DNA from: WYZ-LMO8 sp964586135
GTDB lineage: Archaea; Thermoproteota; Methanomethylicia; Nezhaarchaeales; WYZ-LMO8
Reading direction: 5' to 3'
Length of the DNA stretch: 8,341 nucleotides
NCBI GenBank assembly: GCA_964586135.1
Contig: CAZPGS010000034.1
Location: 1-8,341, forward strand
Shown here: positions 1 through 5,160 of the stretch, piece after piece
How the letters are laid out: each line of letters starts with the position of its first letter
Position numbering within the stretch: the first letter of the stretch is position 1
Position numbers and translations under genes: made by a program
The notes under the pieces: model-generated
Database searches by the model: none
What the model was told of the DNA's origin: nothing
The model's input: the letters and a program-made list of their open reading frames with translations, nothing else

Positions 1-1
1 A

Positions 2-610
2 AAGATGGCCGAGAGGATAGCGAGGAGGGCGAACGAGTTCTACAGCGCCTTGGCCGACGGGGTCGAGGTCGCGGCGTCGAAATACGGGGGCCTCGACTTC
101 GCGCTGGCGTGTGGGGGCAATGAGGTCCCCGGCTACCACACCGGGCCGGTTGCTTTAGTCGGCTTCCTGACGGGGTCGAGGCACTCACACCTCGATAGCG
201 CCGGGTATAGCGTGGATCAAAAGGCCCTCAGAGCCTCGATGACCGACGAGGAGATGGTGAGGCAACTGGTCGAGGAGGAGAGGTTCCGGAACGTCTTGAC
301 CAGCTCGGTGGTCTGCCTCTTCGCTAGGGGCATCTACAAGCTTGAGGTGGTCTCCAAGGCCCTCGAGCCTCTAGGAGTCAAGGTCAGCCCCGAGGAGCTT
401 CTGAAGATCGGGGCCGAGATGGTGAGGGCGAAGGCCTCGTTTAAGGCTAGGGAGGGCTACGACCCCTATAGGCTGAGGATAGCCAAGAGGTTCCTCGAGA
501 CTCCGACGCCTCTCGGCAGGCTGACCGAGGGGAGGATTAGGGGCATGATCAGGATGTACGTGGAGAAAGCGGGGCTGAGCGACGTCTACGGGCCCTCGAG
601 CCGGAGCTGA
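2..610 (+). CDS. Aldehyde ferredoxin oxidoreductase family protein, C-terminal part (5' end outside window)
   Basis: This is the last ~200 codons of a tungstopterin-dependent aldehyde:ferredoxin oxidoreductase, a cytoplasmic enzyme that oxidises aldehydes to acids and passes electrons to ferredoxin. The frame is open to the left edge, so the gene begins upstream; the ATG at 5 is not its start. Counting from that Met, a C-G-G-N-E-V-P-G-Y stretch (36-44) followed by T-G-S-R-H-S-H (56-62) matches the family's conserved 'KG.E.P.YdPRg..g..la.atS.RGaCH' segment. Cys104 in S-S-V-V-C-L-F-A lies where the family has its last [4Fe-4S] ligand, distant from the other three. The end (P-T-P-L-G-R-L-T-E-G) resembles the usual C-terminal tail. 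The aldehyde specificity (AOR, FOR, GAPOR or WOR type) cannot be told without the N-terminal two thirds. It converges on galT with 29 bases between stops. Confidence 0.82.
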   Translation, partial: KMAERIARRANEFYSALADGVEVAASKYGGLDFALACGGNEVPGYHTGPVALVGFLTGSRHSHLDSAGYSVDQKALRASMTDEEMVRQLVEEERFRNVLTSSVVCLFARGIYKLEVVSKALEPLGVKVSPEELLKIGAEMVRAKASFKAREGYDPYRLRIAKRFLETPTPLGRLTEGRIRGMIRMYVEKAGLSDVYGPSSRS

Positions 611-639
611 GGCCTTTCCATCCCTCGTCTTTTGCCCTT

Positions 640-1677
640 TCAGAGGTCGGCCTTTTCTATTATGGTTCGAAGCTCGTCGGCCGCCCTTTCAGGCGAGACC
701 GTGTTTATGTACATGCCCGACGTCAGCTCGAAGCCCGCCAGCGCGGTAATCCTCGGGTGAATCTCTATGTGCCAGTGGTAGCTCTCGCCCCTCCACCGCA
801 CCGGGGCGACGTGAAAGCCGAAGTTGTACGGAGGGTCGTCAGCTGCCTTCTCCAAGGCGGAGAGGACGGCCTTGAGCGCTCTCGCCAGGGCCTTCCTCTC
901 CTTGGGGTGGGTGTTTATGAAATTGAGCTCGTGTCGCCTAGGGATTATCCAAACCTCGTGGGGGAAGAGGCTGGCCCAAGGGGCCACGGCAACGTAGTGC
1001 TCGTCGGCGTAGACGAGCCTAGGAGAGCCGACCTCGGCCTCTATCAAGTCGCAGTAGAAGCACCCGCCTCGTCCCCTGTTGTACCTCCTCGCGGCCTCTA
1101 TCTCCCTCCTCACAACCGATGGCACAACGGGTAGGGCTATCACTTGGCTATGCGGGTGGGATATGGAGGCCCCGGCCTCTGGCTTGTAGTTCCTGAAGAG
1201 GCACACGTACTTCACGCCCTTCTCGTAAGAGAGCTTGGTCATCACGTCGAAGTAGGCCTCTACGACGAGCTCGAGGCCCTTCACGCTACTGTTGTGCGGG
1301 TGGGCGTCGTGGAGCGGGGATTCGACTATGACGTGGTGGAAGCCGAAGCCGCTGTAGGAGGTCGCGAAGAAGAGGGACTCGTCGGTCTTCTCCTCGAAGG
1401 GCAAGTCGCTCCTGAGGGCTGGGAACATGTTTGGGAAACACCTGATGACCCACTTGTCGACTCTCTCATTCTCTTTGTCTGCGAGCTTGACGAGTCCCCC
1501 CTCAGTCCGTGAGTAGACCAGCCACGCCGGAGGGGTCATGTGCTCGTTTCCTGGGCAGAAGGGACACTGCCCTTTACGGTCTTCTCTCGGCCTCTTAGCT
1601 CTATGAGGGGCTATTATCACCCAGCGGTCGGAGACAGCATCGTGCCTTATCTCGGGCTCGCTCAAAATCCACTTCAT
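640..1677 (-). CDS. galT: Galactose-1-phosphate uridylyltransferase
   Basis: A 345-residue HIT-superfamily enzyme of the Leloir pathway that exchanges UMP between UDP-glucose and galactose-1-phosphate in the cytoplasm. The N-terminus has the family signature R-W-V-I-I-A-P-H-R-A-K-R-P (18-30), then C-P-F-C-P-G-N-E with Cys38 and Cys41 as likely zinc ligands. The catalytic S-H-P-H-S-Q is at 173-178; by analogy with the E. coli enzyme His176 would be the uridylylated nucleophile and His174 a zinc ligand. A second HIT-like half carries F-P-H-E-V-W (238-243) and H-W-H-I-E-I-H-P-R (301-309), matching the structural metal site. An extra Cys pair (C-F-Y-C, 206-209) is visible. Length is normal. The ATG follows GGAG with a 7-base gap. 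Its product glucose-1-phosphate is a substrate of the phosphohexomutase encoded at 2824-4239. Confidence 0.93.
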   Translation of the reverse strand: MKWILSEPEIRHDAVSDRWVIIAPHRAKRPREDRKGQCPFCPGNEHMTPPAWLVYSRTEGGLVKLADKENERVDKWVIRCFPNMFPALRSDLPFEEKTDESLFFATSYSGFGFHHVIVESPLHDAHPHNSSVKGLELVVEAYFDVMTKLSYEKGVKYVCLFRNYKPEAGASISHPHSQVIALPVVPSVVRREIEAARRYNRGRGGCFYCDLIEAEVGSPRLVYADEHYVAVAPWASLFPHEVWIIPRRHELNFINTHPKERKALARALKAVLSALEKAADDPPYNFGFHVAPVRWRGESYHWHIEIHPRITALAGFELTSGMYINTVSPERAADELRTIIEKADL

Positions 1678-1807
1678 CCCCCTTCTCCGCGAGCTGGCCT
1701 GCGGAGGCCTCGAAGAGTTCCTCTGCCTTAGCCTCTATGCCTGGCAACAACAGCTCCTCTTCCTCGCTGCGTCCCAGCACCTTCAGCTTTATCTTTACGA
1801 CCCTCAA
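1601..1807 (-). CDS. Possible small protein upstream of and overlapping galT
   Basis: A 68-codon frame starting with TTG, unrecognised. Codons in the unshared part (1678-1807) look like those of neighbouring genes (AAG, GAG, CTG/CTC, AGG). The predicted start is a beta-strand-like stretch (V-V-K-I-K-L-K-V-L-G, 3-12) followed by an acidic segment with P-G-I-E-A-K-A-E-E-L, which could be a helix. The last 25 residues overlap galT by 77 bases in another frame and look less protein-like, so the real product may be only the first ~43 residues plus a run-on tail. A TATA-like box at 1834-1843 on this strand sits ~27-35 bases ahead of the TTG, placing transcription start almost at the codon; a leaderless message is therefore likely. 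If translated, it would couple into galT. It could equally be a translated leader with no stable product. Confidence 0.4.
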   Translation of the reverse strand: MRVVKIKLKVLGRSEEEELLLPGIEAKAEELFEASAGQLAEKGDEVDFERARDKARCCLRPLGDNSPS

Positions 1808-1833
1808 GCCTCTCGAGATAGTTTAGAGGCTTA

Positions 1834-1843
1834 TCCTTAAATG
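1834..1843 (-). promoter_or_regulatory. TATA-like promoter element for the galT transcript
   Basis: On the minus strand the sequence reads CATTTAAGGA, an archaeal TATA-type box. With the usual ~25-base distance, transcription would begin around 1810, at or next to the TTG at 1807. It is back to back with the box serving the phosphodiesterase gene, so 1808-1915 is a divergent promoter region. Inferred from sequence only. Confidence 0.45.
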
Positions 1844-1875
1844 CTTTAGAGGGCTGCCCACCCTCGTGCACTCGA

Positions 1876-1881
1876 TTTAAA
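1876..1881 (+). promoter_or_regulatory. TATA-like promoter element for the phosphodiesterase operon
   Basis: TTTAAA in the context CGATTTAAAGAG, about 37 bases ahead of the TTG start at 1916. The expected transcription start (about 1904) would leave a very short leader that still holds the GGTGGT ribosome binding site at 1905-1910. Confidence 0.5.
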
Positions 1882-1915
1882 GAGCTCTCAGCCTAGTAGT
1901 ATTGGGTGGTCAAGG

Positions 1916-2410
1916 TTGTTGATAGGCCTGATCTCCGACACCCACGACAACATGCAGGCCATAGCAAAGGCGGTGGAGGTCTTCAACTCCAAGAAGGTCG
2001 GCCTAGTCTTGCACGCGGGCGACCACGTCGCGCCCTTCACCTGCACCGTCTACAAGGGGCTGGAGTGCAAGCTCGTGGGAGTCTACGGCAACGTCGACGG
2101 CGAGAGGAGGGCCTTGCGCGAGAGGTTCTCGAGCATGGGGTTCAAGGTGGAGAAGGACTTCGAGGAGCTGGAGGTGGATGAGGTCAAGATAGCATTACTC
2201 CACGGATTGTACCCCCAAATAGTCGAGGCGCTGGCCCTCAGCGGCAAGTACCACGTGGTGGTCCACGGCCACACGCACTTAAGGAGGGCCGAGAAGATGG
2301 GGAGCGCATTGGTCGTGAACCCCGGCGAGGCCTGCGGCTACGTCTACGGGGTCAGATCCGTGGCCTTGCTCGATACGGCAACGCTTAAAGTCGAGTTCGT
2401 AGAGTTTTGA
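1916..2410 (+). CDS. YfcE/MJ0936-type metallophosphoesterase (phosphodiesterase)
   Basis: A 164-residue calcineurin-like phosphoesterase of the compact YfcE/MJ0936/Vps29 group, soluble and with two bound metals. All the metal-binding motifs are present: D-T-H (Asp8, His10), H-A-G-D-H (Asp36), G-N-V-D (Asn59), L-L-H-G (His96) and V-H-G-H-T-H (His117, His119). Family members hydrolyse phosphodiester model substrates such as bis-p-nitrophenyl phosphate; the natural substrate is usually unknown. Length matches the family, with no extra domain. Translation starts at TTG 1916 (or the adjacent TTG 1919), preceded by GGTGGT at 1905-1910 with a 5-base gap; the first residues L-I-G-L-I-S-D-T-H fit the family's N-terminus exactly. 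The next gene follows after 17 bases, so the two are probably co-transcribed. Confidence 0.92.
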   Translation: MLIGLISDTHDNMQAIAKAVEVFNSKKVGLVLHAGDHVAPFTCTVYKGLECKLVGVYGNVDGERRALRERFSSMGFKVEKDFEELEVDEVKIALLHGLYPQIVEALALSGKYHVVVHGHTHLRRAEKMGSALVVNPGEACGYVYGVRSVALLDTATLKVEFVEF

Positions 2411-2427
2411 GCCGCGGGGCTTGAACC

Positions 2428-2808
2428 ATGAGCGAGGACCTGTGGCTACAGATGAAGAAGCTGGAGCTCCAGCGCAAACTGCTCGCGCAAGCGACTAAGA
2501 GGAGCGAGGAGAAGGAGGTAAAGCCCAAGGACCCCTATGAGGTCATAAGGCCCCTGTTAGAGGAGAGGGCCGACGAGGTCCTCGAGGCTGCCAAGGCCCA
2601 GTTCCCCAGAGTTGCCGACGTGGTCGCCGCCGAGCTGGCGAGGCTCGCAGAAGCCGGTCTGATAAAGAGGATCACGGGCCCCTGGTTGATGGCTCTATTC
2701 ACGAGGCTCGGGTATAGGCCCAGGCTTGAGGTTAAGATATCGATAGTCTCGGACGGCAAGATAATGGACTTAAAAGAGAGGATATCCAAGGCCCTTCAAG
2801 AAGGGTGA
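2428..2808 (+). CDS. Uncharacterised helical protein, possibly PDCD5-like
   Basis: A 126-residue charged protein that I do not recognise with certainty. The first 30 residues are a basic/acidic helix (M-K-K-L-E-L-Q-R-K-L-L), followed by a helical core from about 36 to 95 (L-L-E-E-R-A-D-E-V-L-E-A-A-K; V-V-A-A-E-L-A-R-L-A-E-A-G-L-I) and a short beta-like tail (R-L-E-V-K-I-S-I-V, 99-107). The layout 'charged N-terminal helix, helical core, L..L...G.I..I' recalls the archaeal PDCD5 DNA-binding family, but that family ends in a different basic tail, so this is only an inference. There is no signal peptide or membrane segment. It lies 17 bases after the phosphodiesterase stop, suggesting a shared transcript, and converges on the phosphohexomutase with 15 bases between stops. 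Confidence 0.8.
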   Translation: MSEDLWLQMKKLELQRKLLAQATKRSEEKEVKPKDPYEVIRPLLEERADEVLEAAKAQFPRVADVVAAELARLAEAGLIKRITGPWLMALFTRLGYRPRLEVKISIVSDGKIMDLKERISKALQEG

Positions 2809-2823
2809 GCCATTAACTCGTCC

Positions 2824-4239
2824 TTAGCGAGCCCTCGTGAGCCCTCTTACCCTCTCCAACCCCCACGCCAGGAGGGCCTCGGCCACCTCAGGCTCCTCCG
2901 ACTCGGCGTACACCCTCACGACGGGCTCGGTGCCCGACGGCCTTATCAAGACCCATCCCCTCTCGGTCACGAACTTCGCCCCGTCGATCCTGCAAACCCC
3001 CTCAACGCGAAGCCCTCCTACGCTCCGGGGCTCTAAGCCCGCGAGGAGGCCCCGGACCTCGTGAGGCCTCTCGACGTCGACCTTCCCCCTCACGCTGTAC
3101 AACAACTTGATCTCCTTGCCCATCTCTCGAATGAGCTCCTCGAGCCTCTTCTTGCCGGAGAGCGCCAAGGCCTCGACTACGTATAGGCACGTCAGTATCC
3201 CGTCCTTCTCCGGGACGTGCCACTTGTACCCAAAGCCGCCGCTCTCCTCGCCGCCCATGATCGCCTCGCCCATAAGTAAGTAGGGCGCTATGTTCTTGAA
3301 GCCCACGGGCACTTCGTAGACCCTCAGTCCGTTCTTGGCAGCTACTTCGTCGACCATGTGAGTCGTGGCGACGGTCCTCACGACCCCTCCCCTTACTCCT
3401 TTGTTGAGCATGTGCATGAGCAGCAACGGAAATAGCGTGTTTGGGGCGATGTACGTCTCGGAGTAGGCCGACGCCCTGTCCCCATCGCCGTCGGTCGCGA
3501 GGCCCACGTCGACGCCCTCCATGAAGCTCTGCATGTCTCGGACGGACTCGGGCATGGTAGGGTCCGGCGTCAGGCTTCCGAACATGGGGTCCTTCTCGCA
3601 CCGCACACACTTGACCTCGCACCCCAGCCTCCTCAGAGCCTCATCCAATACCCCTGCGACGGAGCCGTGCAAGGGGTTCACCAGAACTCTTAAGCGGGCC
3701 CTTCGGATCGCGTCTTTATCGACGAGCGACGAAATCCAGTCCAAGTACTCCTCCCTAAAGTCCGCGTAGGCCACTAGCCCCCTCCTCTCGGCTTCCCCTA
3801 TGTCCGAGGCCCTGACCTCCGCTCGGGCGATGAACCTTTCAATCTCTTGGGTTATCTCTGCCGAGGCCGGGCCGCCGTAGTGGGGTATGAACTTTATTCC
3901 GTTGTACTCCGGGGGGTTGTGAGAGGCCGTGATCATGATGGCGCCCCCAGTCCTCAACTTGGCGGTCGCAAACGCGACGAGGGGCGTCGGGACGTCCGTG
4001 ACGGTCATGTAGACTGGCACGCCGTTTCCGGCGAGGACCTCCGCGCAAGCCTTGGCGTACTCTCTAGAGCCCCTGCGGGAGTCGTAACCAACGACAACCC
4101 CATACCTCGCGAGCCCTCTGCTGATGACGTAGTCAGCTATCGCTTGAGCGACGACCTTGACGTTGTCTATCGTGAAGTCAGCGTTCATCAAGCTCCTCCA
4201 GCCATCCGTGCCAAACCTTATGTGCAAGTCTATCACCAT
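2824..4239 (-). CDS. Phosphoglucomutase/phosphomannomutase (alpha-D-phosphohexomutase)
   Basis: A 471-residue enzyme that moves phosphate between C1 and C6 of hexoses through a phosphoserine. All four active-site loops are present (numbering from the ATG): T-A-S-H-N-P at 104-109 with the phosphoserine Ser106, the Mg-binding D-G-D-G-D-R at 250-255, the sugar-recognition G-E-E-S-G-G at 330-335, and the phosphate-binding R-P-S-G-T-E-P at 433-439. The N-terminal R-F-G-T-D-G-W-R is typical. G-E-E-S-G-G fits glucose/mannose use, and archaeal relatives are often bifunctional; glucosamine-phosphate mutase activity is less likely but not excluded. I chose ATG 4239; an in-frame TTG at 4260 would add seven residues and fits a leaderless start from the box at 4281-4288. 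It probably feeds glucose-1-phosphate or mannose-1-phosphate into nucleotide-sugar synthesis. Confidence 0.93.
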   Translation of the reverse strand: MVIDLHIRFGTDGWRSLMNADFTIDNVKVVAQAIADYVISRGLARYGVVVGYDSRRGSREYAKACAEVLAGNGVPVYMTVTDVPTPLVAFATAKLRTGGAIMITASHNPPEYNGIKFIPHYGGPASAEITQEIERFIARAEVRASDIGEAERRGLVAYADFREEYLDWISSLVDKDAIRRARLRVLVNPLHGSVAGVLDEALRRLGCEVKCVRCEKDPMFGSLTPDPTMPESVRDMQSFMEGVDVGLATDGDGDRASAYSETYIAPNTLFPLLLMHMLNKGVRGGVVRTVATTHMVDEVAAKNGLRVYEVPVGFKNIAPYLLMGEAIMGGEESGGFGYKWHVPEKDGILTCLYVVEALALSGKKRLEELIREMGKEIKLLYSVRGKVDVERPHEVRGLLAGLEPRSVGGLRVEGVCRIDGAKFVTERGWVLIRPSGTEPVVRVYAESEEPEVAEALLAWGLERVRGLTRAR

Positions 4240-4280
4240 ATTAAAGAAATGAGTTACCAAAGTAGTTGAGGTTCGGCAAG

Positions 4281-4288
4281 CATAAAAA
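4281..4288 (-). promoter_or_regulatory. TATA-like promoter element for the phosphohexomutase gene
   Basis: The minus strand reads GGTTTTTATG here. A start of transcription ~25 bases on would fall near 4258, giving either a leaderless message from TTG 4260 or a ~20-base leader before ATG 4239. No clear ribosome binding site precedes the ATG. Confidence 0.45.
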
Positions 4289-4348
4289 CCAGCCTCTATC
4301 AGCCGACCTTGGTCGATTCTGTACGGTCTTGCCCGCGTGGCTCACTTT

Positions 4349-4370
4349 GTTTCCTCATAGTTTCCTCATA
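4349..4370. repeat. Perfect 11-bp tandem duplication
   Basis: GTTTCCTCATA occurs twice with no gap (4349-4359, 4360-4370). Two units only, so replication slippage is a sufficient explanation, though paired protein-binding sites are possible. Confidence 0.85.
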
Positions 4371-4431
4371 CGCACTCGTCTAGTTATGCGACTCTATGGA
4401 ACAAAGGGTCGGGTTGTAGGCGCCGATTCTA

Positions 4432-4449
4432 AGGCTTAAAAGGCTTAAA
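4432..4449 (+). promoter_or_regulatory. Tandem AGGCTTAAA, possible rightward promoter
   Basis: Two abutting 9-bp copies of AGGCTTAAA. Each has CTTAAA, similar to archaeal TATA boxes. A transcript starting ~25 bases downstream would begin around 4465-4472, at the base of the 4470-4490 hairpin. The repeat is seen directly; the promoter role is inferred. Confidence 0.35.
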
Positions 4450-4469
4450 GTGAGGGAAAAGAGTTATAG

Positions 4470-4490
4470 AGAGGCTTAGAAGAAGCCTCT
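4470..4490 (+). repeat. Perfect inverted repeat, 8-bp stem and 5-base loop
   Basis: AGAGGCTT (4470-4477) pairs fully with AAGCCTCT (4483-4490) around loop AGAAG. It lies 13 bases before the ATG at 4504 and could be an RNA stem-loop in a leader or a protein-binding site. Confidence 0.8.
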
Positions 4491-4503
4491 GGGCTTGGCA
4501 CCA

Positions 4504-4881
4504 ATGAGGTCAGTGCCACTAGAGTTTGTAGCAATGATGGGTAAAATCTACGAGGTTGCATTTCGCCACCCCCAAGACGATAAGCAGAGGGCAGGCGTGA
4601 CGCTCCTAGTAGCACGACGGATGGGCACTGACGCCTACCTCATCGAAGTGTTGCTCAACATCGTCGGGTGAAGGAGGACGTCTAAAGGGGTAACGAAGAG
4701 GGACTTGCCGTTGATTGTCTTTTCAAAGAATTGTACTTTTGAAGAGTTTTGTGTCAGAGGTCGCTTTACTCCGTCTTGAGCAAAGTTCTTGAGGTCTTGG
4801 ATGGACATAGAGTTACAACTGAAAGCCTCGCCCTCCAGGGCGGGGGTGATGGGGAAAGCCTGTAAGGCGTTCCGTTCCTAG
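4504..4881 (+). pseudogene. Decayed reading frame running into the TnpB-type right end
   Basis: One frame is nearly open for 126 codons: a 55-codon ORF from ATG 4504 to TGA 4669-4671, a 35-codon segment to TGA 4777-4779, then 33 codons to TAG 4879-4881. The last segment reads through the first GC-rich hairpin (S-P-S-R-A-G) and ends K-A-C-K-A-F-R-S, which looks like the C-terminal tails of archaeal TnpB proteins that overlap their omega-RNA. I see none of the TnpB core motifs (RuvC acidic residues, zinc-finger Cys pairs), and Arg codons such as CGC, CGA and CGG are more common than in neighbouring genes. A different frame (4743-4865) is also open across the hairpin, so the coding frame is not certain. 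The 55-codon part could alternatively be an independent small gene. Confidence 0.35.
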
Positions 4882-5030
4882 TTAGCAGTTGATATGACCC
4901 CTAGCCCCGAGAGGGGCAGGGGTGGTGGGCCGGAGGCCCGGGTTGAACCCTCGAAGAGGGGATGCAATCCCAAACCTCCCAGCCCTAGGGGGCGAGGAAC
5001 CCCCGCCCTTCAGGGCGGGGAGGAGGTCAG
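4743..5030 (+). mobile_element. Remnant or miniature IS200/IS605-family element
   Basis: The conserved right end (5001-5030) and its upstream hairpin array mark this as transposon derived. The left boundary is unknown; 4743 is where one open frame through the first hairpin begins and is only a provisional limit. The 17-base sequence CGCCCTYCAGGGCGGGG appears at 4829-4845 and 5004-5020, so the smallest element could be ~200 bases bounded by two subterminal palindromes, like the non-autonomous relatives known for this family. Confidence 0.55.
4821..5030 (+). ncRNA. Omega-RNA-like structured right end of an IS200/IS605 (TnpB) element, without intact tnpB
   Basis: A run of stable hairpins on the plus strand: CGCCCT/AGGGCG (4829-4842); GCCCC-GAGA-GGGGC with a GNRA loop (4904-4917); GGGCC-GGA-GGCCC (4927-4939); CCCTC-GAA-GAGGG (4948-4960); and the terminal CCCCGCCC-TTCA-GGGCGGGG (5001-5020) followed by AGGAGGTCAG. 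The terminal stem, preceded by GAGGAACC, is characteristic of the 3' end of archaeal IS605-family tnpB units, which is also the 3' end of the omega-RNA that guides the TnpB nuclease. In a working system the guide would be the ~16-20 bases immediately after the right end, here from about 5031. No complete tnpB or tnpA is in the window, so any activity would need a protein from elsewhere. The exact right boundary is not determinable here. Confidence 0.7.
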
Positions 5031-5160
5031 TTGACCGGGATGGTGAGTACCCGCTTCGAGGTCAGAGGCGTTAGGGTAAAGGAGGTTTTGCGAGCTAAGG
5101 GGGATGACTCGTGCTCATTCGTCTGTCGCCTCGAGCAATCCCTGCCGACCTCTTAGCCCC

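Larger units (their letters stand above)
4261..4503. other. Intergenic stretch with tandem repeats and a hairpin
   Basis: No gene is visible. Contents in order: the mutase promoter (minus strand, 4281-4288); two exact tandem copies of GTTTCCTCATA (4349-4370); two exact tandem copies of AGGCTTAAA (4432-4449), each containing a TATA-like core; and a perfect 8-bp hairpin (4470-4490). The arrangement suggests a rightward promoter whose RNA would start close to the hairpin and run into the island that follows. Confidence 0.55.

Noticed and set aside
757..1512. Two plus-strand open frames (757-1134 and 1144-1512) opposite galT
   Set aside because: They lie wholly antisense to a galT with all its motifs; compositions are as expected for shadows of a GC-rich gene.
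3002..3622. A 206-codon minus-strand frame inside the phosphohexomutase gene
   Set aside because: Arg/Gly-rich, no domain, and contained in a gene whose catalytic motifs are intact in another frame.
4504..4881. Recoding of the two TGA codons (for example selenocysteine)
   Set aside because: No selenocysteine element was seen, and the surrounding peptide lacks any known selenoprotein context; decay is simpler.
4930..4960. tRNA-like GGGTTGAACCC suggesting a T-arm
   Set aside because: No cloverleaf can be built around it; it fits the hairpin array of the transposon right end.
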